Assembly: GCA_025201365.1 (NCBI GenBank)
Contig: JAIXMF010000045.1
Coordinates: 1-57,771 of the forward strand
From: Syncephalis plumigaleata
Lineage: Eukaryota; Zoopagomycota; Zoopagomycetes; Zoopagales; Piptocephalidaceae
Reading direction: 5' to 3'
DNA length: 57,771 nt
Below, in pieces: positions 10,878 to 23,443 of the stretch. The translations under genes and the position numbers were made by a program. The notes below the pieces were generated by a model, which saw only the letters and a program-made list of their open reading frames with translations, was not told the origin of the DNA and did no database searches. Numbering within the stretch: the stretch's first letter is position 1; each line of letters starts with the position of its first letter.

Positions 10878-13207
10878 CGCTGCCACTGCTCCCGTTACTA
10901 CTACTGCTCCTACCACTACTCCTGCTCCCGTCCCCGCCACTACTCCTGCTCCTGCCGCTGCCACTGCTCCCGTTACTACTACTGCTCCTACCACTACTCC
11001 TACTCCCGTCCCCGCCACTACTCCTACTCCTGCCGCTGCCACTGCTGCTGCCTCGGAGTTGGTGCCAGCCCAAGCAGCGGAGCCATCACCAAAGTCAGCA
11101 CAACAATCAACTGCTGGCGATGGTGGCTCAGGTGTAGGGAAAAAGCACAATAAATTTATTCATGTGCCTTTTAAGTGGCTCGACCTTCAGCAGGAGAAAC
11201 GCGCGAAGCTAGTAGGGTGGGTAACGTCAGAAGAGGATAAGAAGCAAGGTAAGCTGTGTTTAAATGATATTGACAACAATAACTAATCTATCTACAGAAT
11301 TGCTACTTTACCGTGGTGGCAAGCTATCATTCGGTAATGGGGCTGACTGGTAAGTTACTATTACGTCACTTTGATCTACTTGCTAATTGCAACATATTAG
11401 TGACTATAAGTTTCCTCTCGATACGATCTGTGCTCTTGATATATCAGAGGTAAGATCATAATCATATTAAACGATGGATATAATCTAACCTGCAGCTCAT
11501 TAGGAGGATGGCAAGATCCATATCATAGTAAGTACTATGCTCAAATGTATTGGACTTTTAACTAATTGTTTATTAGAATGGAGGTTCTGGTGCCTTAACT
11601 AGTAAGTTGTTGACATGTACGGTCAAATATTCATGCTAATCATTTCTATAGTAAACAATCAGCAGGAATTTAGAAACGGCACGTTTAAAAACGTCGGCAC
11701 CATCAATATAAACGCTTTTGATTGTAAGTTACAGCAACTTCATTGATAAACTTGAGCTAACAACATATATAGACAATTTTTTATATACCGCGTTAGAACA
11801 CGCAGAATCAGAGCAGGTGTCGCCTGTTTATTATACACAGGTAAATGGAGACAAATGTATACAATATTACTACTAACACAATACAGATGCTTGGTGATTA
11901 TTATCACACTACAAAGTGTCTCGGCAGGTAAGTGAACAAATAGCTAAATACAGGGAAATTCTATAATGAATAGCTAACGTGCGCATCTAGTGGCGGTTTC
12001 GGTGCCGTCTACAAAGGAATATCGCGCACTACCGGGGAAGAAGTGGCGATCAAGCAAGCCCATAGCGGCAATACGGCACTGGAAAACGAATGGGGCATAA
12101 TGCGAAAATTTCGCAAACAACGAAATATTTTACGTGTCATTAACTTCAACCAAAATGACTATGGCACGTTTGTTGTCGCGGAACTCGCTAAGGGAGGTAA
12201 TCTTTTAGATTACATTAAGAAAACCCCAATACTTCTCCCTGAGGACAAGGTCAAGGCAATTGTCCGCCAAATCCTGTTGGCGCTTCAGGTAAGTAATACA
12301 ACTATGACTACTATTAAAGCTATATTAACCATATACTATTAGGATTTGCACAACGCCAATACCGCTCACCTTGGTAAGTAATCAGCTGTGCTTAGGATTA
12401 ACTAATAATGTGTACTCATGGTGATTTATTTAATGTAATCCAATTACAATTAGACATAAAAGTAAGTCACTTATTTATTTGCTTTATTACAAATATTAAC
12501 ACAAACATAGCTGGAAAATGTTCTTTTCAAGGACAAGGATTGTACACACATCCTCTTGGCAGATTTTGGATTGTCGCACGAATTCGCATATCCATATGCG
12601 CCTATCCAGTCGCTTATTGGCACCCCAATGTATACGGCACCGGAAATCCTCTTGTGCCAGGAAGATGCGACTACAATTGTGCAATCCTTCATAAACCAAG
12701 GTGATATCGGTATGCAGAAAGTCGCCTATATTTTAAATTCGTACCTTGGATATAGTATAAGTAGCGATATGTGGAGCGTAGGCGTGCTTACATATTTGCT
12801 GCTATCCTGTAAGTTAATCTCTGCTTAAAATTAATGATAGCTAACGCGATATACTATAGATGATCATCCATTCCCGGGATGCATGGGTAAGCGCACTTAT
12901 AAAGAGTGCCTAAAGGAAGTTTTAAATGAACAAACACCATTTAAAATTATAAATTTCAATGAACCTGTGCACGAAGGTAGGTTACGAGTACACTAATAAA
13001 ATCAGCTAACTACAATTAATACTGTTAGGTATTGATTTTATTAACCGCCTTCTTCAATTGAATCCTATCCAACGAATGACGGTCGAGGATGCCCTACAAC
13101 ACCCATGGCTTAATTCATTGGAAGATAATAACAAGCGCGAACTTGACAGTCTCTCGCAATCCGAGCAGTCTGAGCAATCGCAAAAGCGACCACGATGCGC
13201 TCCCTAA
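10723..13207 (+). CDS. FHA-like/Chk2-type Ser/Thr protein kinase, right copy (spliced)
   Basis: About 590 residues after splicing roughly a dozen short introns. Residues 1-175: low-complexity Pro/Ala/Thr (APAPAP and TTTPTP runs), then a basic segment. About 176-275: FHA-like domain (YRGGKLSFGNG, ICALDIS, KIHIIN, then NGTFKN). About 280-580: CAMK-like kinase with GSGGFGAVYKG, VAIKQ, HLDIKLENVLF in place of the usual HRD, LADFGLS, GTPMYTAPE, DMWSVGV and RMTVEDALQHPWL. About 28 extra residues lie between APE and DMW. An 8-nt exon (12454-12461) codes most of the DIK triplet. The C-terminus has a basic QKRPR patch. FHA plus CAMK-type kinase is the layout of Rad53/Chk2/Dun1 DNA-damage kinases (family knowledge); the FHA match is weak. 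Start at the first ATG; stop at 13205. Cargo of element 1. Confidence 0.8.
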
Positions 13208-13219
13208 ATGCCCTCTCTA

Positions 13220-14599
13220 GTGCATCATACAATTTTGTTCAATAAATGTATTACTATTGTCATTAACAATTAAATTACTGCATACAAACATTTTCATACT
13301 TGCTACTCCATTCGTTCTATTATTGCTCTCTTTATTCACTATACTTATTTATTTCCATCATTCTATCTTTCCACTACCTATACATGCTTGCCACTATTCC
13401 CATTTCTCACTGCATGTATTCACTATTCCACCTATTGCTCATTCCCCTTGTTGTTTACTTCTTTACACAACGCGCATCTTCTTTGTGTCAACTGCATTCT
13501 AACTGTTTTCCATGTTTCCCTTTCCCTTCTTTACCACTATTGTCTTCTTTCTGCTAACTTCATTTCCCCTGTCATTCAACAACACGCGTCTTATTCGTGC
13601 CAACTACATTTCCCTAACCATTAAACAATAAGTGCCTTCTTTGTGTCAACTACATTTCACTTGTCAGTAAACGACACGCGTCTACTTCCTCTTAACTATA
13701 TGCTAGCTAGTTCTTTTACTTTCTCAGTAATACGCGTCTTCTTCGTGTCATTCGCATTCTACTTACTCCTTCTTTCACTTTAGCATATACATTCCCAATA
13801 GCAGCTATTCTGCCATACTATCTCTATGACTTTTATTTATCTCTTTGTTTTCCTCTTGCTCTAACCTATCTACATGCTCACTTGTCGTTATTATTACTAT
13901 ACCAATAAGCCTTGTTTATTGTTCGTTCCAGTCCTTTGTTTTCTATCACTGTCCTGCTTATTTATCAATGCTTAAGCGTTCACTGTTCTCGTTGTAATAT
14001 GCACCTTTTACTTTTGCCACTCTTTTCCGTCATCTGTTTGTATGCCATCACTACGTCATGCTTTTATTTGTATTTTCATTTGTTTACTGCCATCTACATA
14101 CTCTATCTACCTACAAGCATACACTGCTTCTTCGAATAAACTGACATACGTGTTCATGTGCCCTTCCTTGCTCATTCCTTGCTCATTCATAACAATTCAG
14201 TCATTCTACTAGTTACTGCTTGTTTATTACATTGTTTATCGTGTATTCTATTTGTTCACTCGTTGCTCTCTATGCACTCAATTGTAAGTACTATCATCAT
14301 AACTTATCTATCATACTAGTTTATTACTACTTGTAGGTACATGAAATGGTAATATCCAACTATACTAGTACACTTGTATCGTCTACCTTATAGAATTGAT
14401 GGTGATAGTTATCGCTATCAATGAAGGGTCCATTACTAATACTGAATTGTTATTATTATCATGCTATATCAATTGGCATTTCTATGGTGACAACGGTGTT
14501 AACAATTGTGCAAATCTACTTATTAATATACGGCAAAAGTAATGACTAACTGTGTTAATCGGTTGGAAAAACCCTGTACATACAAATCATGTATCTCAT
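13220..14599 (-). repeat. Element 1 right terminal inverted repeat, non-coding
   Basis: Inverted match of 430-1780. It is pyrimidine-rich on the plus strand, with ACGCGT at 13584, 13676 and 13732 inside the repeated subterminal units, and the terminal core at about 14560-14584. The hydrophobic frame 13912-14139 is the counterpart of 890-1117. The outermost 15 bp are the inverse of 430-444. Confidence 0.75.
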
Positions 14600-14823
14600 A
14601 TGGTAAGAGATATATAAGAAATAGAGACTAATAAACTTGATTCTTTATACATCAAGTAGTGATAACCATAGTAAATAATAGTAATGATAGAAATAATAAG
14701 ATGATAGAAATAGATCAGTTAAGAGTAGAGAAGAGAAAGGAATAGTGAGCTATGCACTCAAGCATAGTAGCGTAATAGTATTATTGTTATCGTTATTATT
14801 ATTATGTACTACTACTACTACTA

Positions 14824-17079
<2,256 letters not shown>

Positions 17080-18405
17080 CTATAATGTTGACACATCCTT
17101 TGATGCACCTCTTGATATGCCAAGCCTAAATGAATGTTATTAGTACAAGAAATGAATGAATTCCTATTATTAGAAACTTACTTGGGAAGACCACGATTCA
17201 ATCCTTCTAGTAGCATGCATGCTTTGCATAATTTATTACTAGCTACGTAACCACATCGTTCACATTGACCTTGTACTGGCATCTTTACATCATCTCTCAC
17301 CATTAATTCCTCACCGGCATGTATAATATCAAGAATGGCACTGGGTCGTGTTGCCTCGAGATCTTTTAGAAAGGCGCGTGCATATCCACGATAAGCATTC
17401 GGTGAGTAGATACATTCGGTGGAGAAGTAGTCGAGTTTCTTGAAATAAGCATACATGACAATCTCTTTTTCATACGTGTACTTGAATGGTTTAGATCGTG
17501 GTAGAACGCCCTCCATGTCACCAGTGGTTACAATCTCTGTGCATCTCTGTAATCGTGCAATATCACCTCGTAATACTGCATACATGCTTTACTGTTAGTA
17601 ATCAATTCATCTAGTGCTATCCCCTCATCTGTACACTTACTGTTCATTAGTACAGTCTCTGCTACATCATCGGCATTATGTCCAGTAACAATGTGATTGA
17701 CACCTAGTAGAGTTGCACCACGATCAAGTGCTTGACGACGGAATACACCACAGAATGTGCCTAGTTCATGTATAAATCATTAATATCATCTACAGTAGCA
17801 GTGGTAGTAATAGAAACATACAATTGTTTTTCTGACCAATAGTGGCAACAATACGATCCATCGTCCAGCCATATAATTCCTCATACGAGACAATCTTCAA
17901 TGGTAACGCGTATTGATCTCGATTACGCTTTACTGTCTACATTGTAGTATAGTTGATTCACATTCTATTAACTACAATAATAAAGTAATAAGCATCAAAT
18001 ATCCTACCTCTAATGAATCATCGCGATATCCTGTAATACCTTCATCTACCGATAATAGAAATAGATCTAGTCCATAGTCGTATCGTTCATTAAGTAGTTT
18101 TAGCACATACGCTAATACAGTTGAATCTATGTATACATATATACATATACACATATACATATATATATTTGTGGTGAGTCTATATCATTATTGAATACAG
18201 AATAACGAGTGAGTTTACCTTTACCGCCTGATGCACCAATGGCAACACGATCACCACGTTTAAATAGCTTATGTCGCTGAATTGTCTGGTGTATTTCAGT
18301 CTCAAATACTAAATAGAAGCATTCTTTACAAAGACGCTGCAATGTCTTTGGTCGACGGAGCATTGCTCGCTCTGTCTGACAAATAGAGCATAGCTTTGGT
18401 GCCAT
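17080..18405 (-). CDS. CTU1: Cytoplasmic tRNA 2-thiolation protein 1 (CTU1/Ncs6)
   Basis: ATP-dependent enzyme that thiolates wobble U34 (mcm5s2U) of cytosolic tRNAs with CTU2, using sulfur relayed by Urm1. About 350 residues. The N-terminal zinc site is CSICQ with CKECF. The PP-loop SGGK-DST spans an intron at about 18126-18226. Further motifs are [29 protein letters not shown] and [14 protein letters not shown], then [11 protein letters not shown]. The C-terminal zinc module is CERCGY...[16 protein letters not shown]. The last exon adds [14 protein letters not shown]. Length, order and motifs all fit the family. The start at 18405 is only about 170 bp from the start of the divergent gene at 18578, so the two likely share a promoter. 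Confidence 0.93.
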
Positions 18406-18577
18406 TATTCGTATTGATTATGGTAAGGAAAAAGAAGAAAGAAATCAAAATAAACAGAGTGTTAAAAATCGATTTCCCTTGTTTAATTACTGACCGCCTA
18501 TTTTATTCTGTTAACATCATCTTGTTATTTTGTCAAATTCAGTCTTTATATTATATATACACTAAACAAGTGTAGCA

Positions 18578-19032
18578 ATGTCTGATAATATCGTCAATAG
18601 TGATAGTAGCAATATGGAGGATAAGGTAGAATCTACAAAGACAGAGGATAAGACAAAAGTTCTATTAGATTCGGTAAGTAAGAAAAGCTTAGAACCAGTA
18701 ACGAATTCATTTGACTAACCTCTTTAATATTGCGACAATAGACACAAGAACTTATTAAATCATTGGTATGATGTATTAACAAGTATGTATGCTTTCATAT
18801 GACTAACAATGATGGTGTATATACTGATATGTAGAAGACAAAAATGACCACTTCAACTGATCCTGTAGTTCTACGATGTAAGTGAGCATTTAACACAATT
18901 AGAGATATGCTAATTGTAATAATGATGTGCTCATATGTGCATACTACTAGTGGATGCATTGGACAAGTGTGCCAATAGATTGAAGCAGCGAGTAGATCGT
19001 ATGACAACAACAACAACAAGTACTACAGGGTA
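18578..19032 (+). CDS. Small acidic/coiled-coil protein, unknown
   Basis: Four small exons (first 18578-18673, second 18742-18765) encode roughly 77 residues: an acidic, Ser-rich N-terminus (MSDNIVNSDSS) and a heptad-like helix around LDALDKCANRLKQRVDRM. The size and helix recall small coiled-coil adaptors such as HSBP1 or BLOC-type subunits, but I cannot assign a family. The last codons (TTTTTSTTG then stop) run into the eroded left end of element 3: the stop TAA is inside ACAGGGTAA. The original C-terminus may therefore have been replaced by transposon sequence. Divergent partner of CTU1. Confidence 0.55.
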
Positions 19033-19105
19033 AACCATCCGTACTCTTAAAGTTAGCCTTTAACTTTTGCTGTTTATTAATAAATAATCTTGCACAACAT
19101 TTAAT
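19021..19105 (+). repeat. Eroded left TIR of element 3
   Basis: Matches the left terminus of element 2 most closely in the segment AACTTTTGCTGTTTATTAAT and the following CTTGCACAA. The outer part (TACTACAGGGTAAACCATCC) aligns with GTACAGGGTTTTTCCAACC allowing substitutions. It begins inside the 3' end of the small gene 18578-19032. Confidence 0.6.
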
Positions 19106-19123
19106 ATGATTTATTGATAGCTG

Positions 19124-20766
19124 TTATATTTCACCATATTCTACTATTCTTTGTATACGCATGCCATAGGAACAACATAGCATACCAAGCATTGCATACA
19201 TACGGTAGTCCCATTTCTTGTCTGGTGTTTCAAATTCACGTATTATTTCTTTTGTACTGATGTCTACAAGCAATATATTGTATTTATGATTGCAACCCCA
19301 TGTAAGAAACTCATAGAGATCTCCAATAATATGTCTGATGGAAACTGTATCCGGTATTTGTAATACTTGGTCGTCATTGAAGGATATGTCTGTCCATACT
19401 TTTGCTAGGTTGGAGTTGAATATTAAATTTTCGAGTCCAGCACTTAATAATGGGATAGGTATACGTTGGTCAGTTATATTGTAGCAATTACGTGGAGTAT
19501 GGCTTTGACCACTTGATGCTACGCTATGGATTATGTATGGATGACAATTATGTTGACTAGGAAATCCTATGATCATATGCGAACCGTATGAATTACAAGC
19601 AGATATTTCCATATCCGTTATTTCTTTAGGTAGTTGAAACCAGCCATTTCGTAGTTGTTCAACAGGATTATCGCTTGAGAATTGGTATAGTGCCCATTCA
19701 ACACGATCCACATCATCATCTTCCACTAGTCTTGCCATATATACTATTGCTGTATCATTGGTTGTTTTGTAGAAATATGTCACATTCCATGTATCATCAA
19801 TGCTCCCTGGACACATGATACTGTTATCTATATCGAATACCATTACATTGACTATATCCATTAATTATTAGCACTAGTTATATTGCATCACTTTACAGTT
19901 ATCACTCTTACTTATACAATCTGGTGAATCAGCAAATCGCTTTTTTGATTCATGCACTAGCAATATCCATTTCCCCTCGATCTTCTTCACTCGATATTGT
20001 GCTGGAATATCGAATGTAGTGAAAACACCACCTTGCTTGCGAGAAAGTATTCTTACATTATAGTCGGTATCGTTTCTGATTGCCTTAGGAGATACGGCTA
20101 TGTAATGGTCACTCAAGATATAATCATACTCATCCTCATTACCAGTATCCAGTGAATGGATGTTTGGCGATGTGGAGAATGTGCTTTCATATACAGTATT
20201 GTTGCTTGATTTAAGGTTTGAATGCGGTAAATATTCCAAAATATAATAATGGACTGGTGTTTTGTCTGAACGACCTTGCTCTGCGATAATTATACGATAA
20301 TCATGAACATATAATTGTGATACCATACTCCATTCTTGCCCTTTTCCATATCGATATGCGTTGTCTTGCATCGTCCATATCGCCTATTATTCTCGATGAT
20401 CACTCGTCGACGATATGTGTTGTACCAGTCTACATTCTCTAGTAGATCGGCTCGTTTATCCGATGTACATGGATTGTTGACATCCGTACGTATACACCAT
20501 AATACGAAATCCATTTCTTTAGCATAATACGCTCCCGATAGGAAATCCCTATGATATAGTGCTTGCCATAATGCTCTATCATTTCGAATACTGCTTCTTA
20601 ACGAGTGACAACATGCTGATAAACGCAATAATTCGATATGATCAAGTAGACTACGGAAGACACGCTGGTCATGAAATGGAAGACTCTTCAGACAAACTAG
20701 TAATCTACAAGACGAGTTGGAATTACTCAATATCTCAGTAGTAGTAGTAGTAGTAGTAGTAGACAT
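19124..20766 (-). CDS. F-box-like protein, possibly frameshifted (element 3 cargo)
   Basis: The N-terminus after a run of threonines reads LPFHDQRVFRSLLDHIELLR then LSACCHSLRSSI...ALWQALYHRDF, an F-box-like helix set; such proteins recruit substrates to SCF ubiquitin ligases. A long C-terminal region follows, with WYNTYRRRV, RYGR, YILEYLPHS and FNVMVFDIDNS, of unknown fold. The last join is a clear 45-nt GTAAAG...ATAG intron near 19850-19900. The earlier join (about 20290-20383) needs either a 50-nt GTATGG...AG intron or a frameshift, so integrity is uncertain. Start at 20766 (MSTTTT), or upstream at 20811. A truncated relative lies in element 2 (38960-39773). About 515 residues if intact. 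Confidence 0.6.
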
Positions 20767-20937
20767 AGTGGAATGGAATAAGAAAGGCGATATGGGGTAG
20801 AGAAATACCATTACTTCTAAACGTTCAAGAAAAGGAGGACAAGGACAACGAAGAACCAAACAACAACAAACAACTTAACCGTGATGGTTATCGCTTCCAT
20901 ACATCTAAATACGTAAGTACGTATTATCATAGCTACT

Positions 20938-20995
20938 ATTTATTAGTAAAGTAAAAGACTGATTGCGCATATTGGTTGGAAAAGTCCAGAACTAG
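20938..20995 (-). repeat. Eroded right TIR of element 3
   Basis: TATTAGTAAAGTAAAAGACT...GCGCATATTGGTTGGAAAAGTCC corresponds, with small gaps, to the sequence just inside the right ends of elements 1 and 2 (TTAATGACTAAC then GGTTGGAAAAACCC). It lies between the F-box-type gene and the gamma-tubulin 3' end. Confidence 0.55.
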
Positions 20996-21101
20996 CAGTA
21001 ACTAGACATCATTATTATTATAATAAAACTCGTTTAATCAATAAAGATACATCGGTTATGTAATCGCTGACTATTGGCATATCATCGAATGATTACATGA
21101 A

Positions 21102-23172
21102 CTACATGACCATATCTGATGATTGTCCCTATATATTACATTAGTAAATACAGATATATATTCATCTTATGTTATTGATGCACACTACGCTTACCTTTGT
21201 TACATAGTCTGGCTTCTCACAGGCAATATACTCATCCATCAAATCTTGAACAACCGCTCTATTTCATTCATTATGATATATGCATACATGTCGATTAGGT
21301 GATATTATAGACATTAGTCGAGTAACTTACCGTGATTCATCAAATTCATCAAGATTATCTGCAAACATTGATTGACGTCGATACTGATCAAGGAAAGCGT
21401 TACGTCGACGTAATCGATCATATTGGTCGATAGTTCGTTTGAACAACTAGCATACAATTTAGTATTAGACTACCGATTAGTAGTAGTACATGATGATGCA
21501 CACTTACCGATGCTATACTCGTATGATTGGCAAGCATGAGACCGGATACTCGATGAGTGGTTTGCGTATAAGGTGATTTACGCGTTAATGCCACCTGAAT
21601 ACTAGCTGGACCCCATGGAATGAATGAGGCAAGACGTCGTTCGCGAATACGTAATAATGATTTATGTACCTAGTGGATACGATTAATCATGAGTATGGAT
21701 ATATACATACATATCGAGTATTAAAGTCACTTACATCGGTGGGATCAGCCTCACCCTGAATGATATTTAATACGGAAATGTAACAACTACGCTTGGATGA
21801 CACGGCGCTAACCATTTTGTTCTTTGGTTGCAGTAAACGACGCATTACATCGAGTACAGTTGTTTTTCGAATTGATCTTGCCTAAACATATTCATTTAGT
21901 AATACTAATACAACTCGTAGTAATATTTCATTACCTTATCGACATTCTCCACTGTAAATGGTGTATAGGCCGTCATAAGGAAATGACATTTAGGTGTTGG
22001 AATGAGTGAGGCTACCAAGCCAACTAGATCATTATTCATATAACTCGGATAGCGAAGTGTAGTCGTACTGGCTGCCATTACTGTTGATACCTATATAAAT
22101 GTAATAAATATATATATATACATGTAGTGCTTGTTCCTTATGCTATTCATCACTTACAAGTTGGTTCGTTTGCATGAATGTCGGATTAGCGATATGAAGT
22201 CGATCACAAGCAATTCTACTTAATGCTGCATTATCAAGTACAATCTAATTGTTATAATTGTCATTATTATCACCATTATAGTTTATCATACATTCGCTTG
22301 ACTAGTTACTTACAACACAGTCTGCATTGAGGGTTAGACGTTTTAGTGTCAATATACTGTTATACGGTTGCACGACAACATCGGATATTTCTTCATTGTT
22401 GGGGAATACCGAGTAAGTCTGTACCAATTTCTTAGGATAACGATCGTTCAACTTCTCCAACAAGAATGATCCTAGACCAGATCCTGTACCACCCGCGATA
22501 GAGTGTAGTAACATGAATCCCTACCAGTATTACTCGATATTAACTATCACGTCATCTATAGAGTATACGTGTACTTACTTCAAGCGAGTCACTACCATCG
22601 GCTTCCCGATCAATCATATCGAGGATCTCCTCACTCATACGCTCGCCTTGTTCATAGCCACTGCCCCAGTTATTACCTGCACCGCCACCTTCACTAGGTT
22701 GAAAGATGTTCTCCGGGTTATACAAGTTGGCATAAGGAGAAGTAAGAATATTATTGATAACCTAAGTAATAAGTAAATAAATAAATAAATAGCTAACTAA
22801 TACTAGGGAGGTGATATTTAGTATAGCTTACGCGTGGTTCCAGATCCAAGAGTATAGCTCGTGGAATGTAGTGTTCGTCGTCAGCCTAGTTATTATAACG
22901 GTGTTATATGATATGCCGATACGCAATAAACGTGCCTGTCACTTACTTGATAGAAGAACACGTCTTTACGGTCTACACCTTCAGTGGCATATTCCTCTAG
23001 GGTGCCATCACTACTAATACCGTGTTCAGCACAGAGTTGTTTCCAAAACTCCATACCAACTGTATACGTATATATACGTATATTAGCAATATAGCATATT
23101 ATGATTAGAATAGCGCTACTCACTCTGATTGCCACATTGGCCTGTTTGTAGTGTTATAATTTCTCGTGGCAT
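21102..23172 (-). CDS. TUBG1: Gamma-tubulin
   Basis: Microtubule-nucleating tubulin of the gamma-TuRC at spindle pole bodies/centrosomes. About eleven short exons give about 445 residues. The start is [16 protein letters not shown] (ATG at 23172), followed by [30 protein letters not shown] and [13 protein letters not shown]. The GTP-binding tubulin signature is [49 protein letters not shown] and [13 protein letters not shown] are gamma- rather than alpha/beta-specific. The last exon (GQSSDMVM) follows an intron with an ACTAAT branch site; the alternative without it stops a few codons into the intron. Confidence 0.95.
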
Positions 23173-23443
23173 TTTATACGTTAACCAGTGAAAGTAACAG
23201 AGAAAAGTGGGTAAAGGAGGTAAACAAAGTGAAAAATATCGATCCTTATAAATATTACACGTTAACACTTATCCTATTTGTTCATTGTACATAGATATTA
23301 TTATAGAAATGTACGCTATTTATTAGTAAATATGATTAGCAATGTATATAGAGGTAGAACAATTAGAATGTATCATAAACAATACAAAAATGTTAATAGT
23401 AGGATAGAATGGTATCGTGTAATTCATGGAATGATAGCAATTA

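Larger units (their letters stand above)
430..14599. mobile_element. Element 1: 14.2-kb fold-back TIR element carrying two FHA-kinase genes
   Basis: The two halves are reverse complements: 430 to about 6118 pairs with 14599 back to about 8510, leaving a non-palindromic centre of about 2.4 kb. The termini share the core TGTATGTACAGGG followed by TTTTTCCAACC, also found at the right end of element 2 (41049-41068) and, eroded, at element 3. Each arm holds, from outside in, about 1.4 kb of non-coding terminal sequence with subterminal repeats, a complete kinase gene, and about 1.9 kb of mostly non-coding sequence. The centre carries an IleRS C-terminal fragment. No transposase, recombinase or reverse transcriptase reading frame is visible, so mobilisation in trans is inferred. 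The CAGGG terminal start recalls hAT ends, but no 8-bp direct target duplication is present. Confidence 0.8.
8510..14599 (-). repeat. Right arm of element 1 palindrome
   Basis: Inverted copy of 430-6118. Differences from the left arm include a tandem duplication (about 9805-10378) joined by a GGAT-type tetranucleotide run, and a longer Pro/Ala/Thr-coding repeat in the kinase gene. The arm ends in a 15-bp sequence (14585-14599) that is the exact inverse of 430-444. Confidence 0.85.
19019..20995. mobile_element. Element 3: eroded TIR element carrying an F-box-type gene
   Basis: The left end (19021-19105) contains TACAGGG, an ACC/CC step, then AACTTTTGCTGTTTATTAATAAATA and CTTGCACAA, matching the left TIR of element 2 (33024-33110) over about 80 bp. 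The right end (about 20938-20990) contains TATTAGTAAA ... TTGGTTGGAAAAGTCC, matching the right-end TIRs (14510-14575, 41015-41062). The ends face each other around the F-box-type gene at 19124-20766. Both are far more diverged than in elements 1 and 2, so this is an old copy. The flanks show no clear direct or inverted duplication. Confidence 0.6.

Noticed and set aside
10689-11150. Long frames antisense to or shifted from the kinase N-terminus (Ser/Gly/Arg- or Leu/Pro-rich)
   Set aside because: Mirror readings of a Pro/Ala/Thr triplet-rich repeat; the sense frame continues through the splice sites into the kinase.
430-14599. The large palindrome as an assembly artefact or a chromosome end
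   Set aside because: Arms differ by many substitutions, a 290-bp duplication and repeat-length changes, have a unique centre, and are followed by ordinary host genes, so a folded-assembly artefact is unlikely. No telomere repeats are present.
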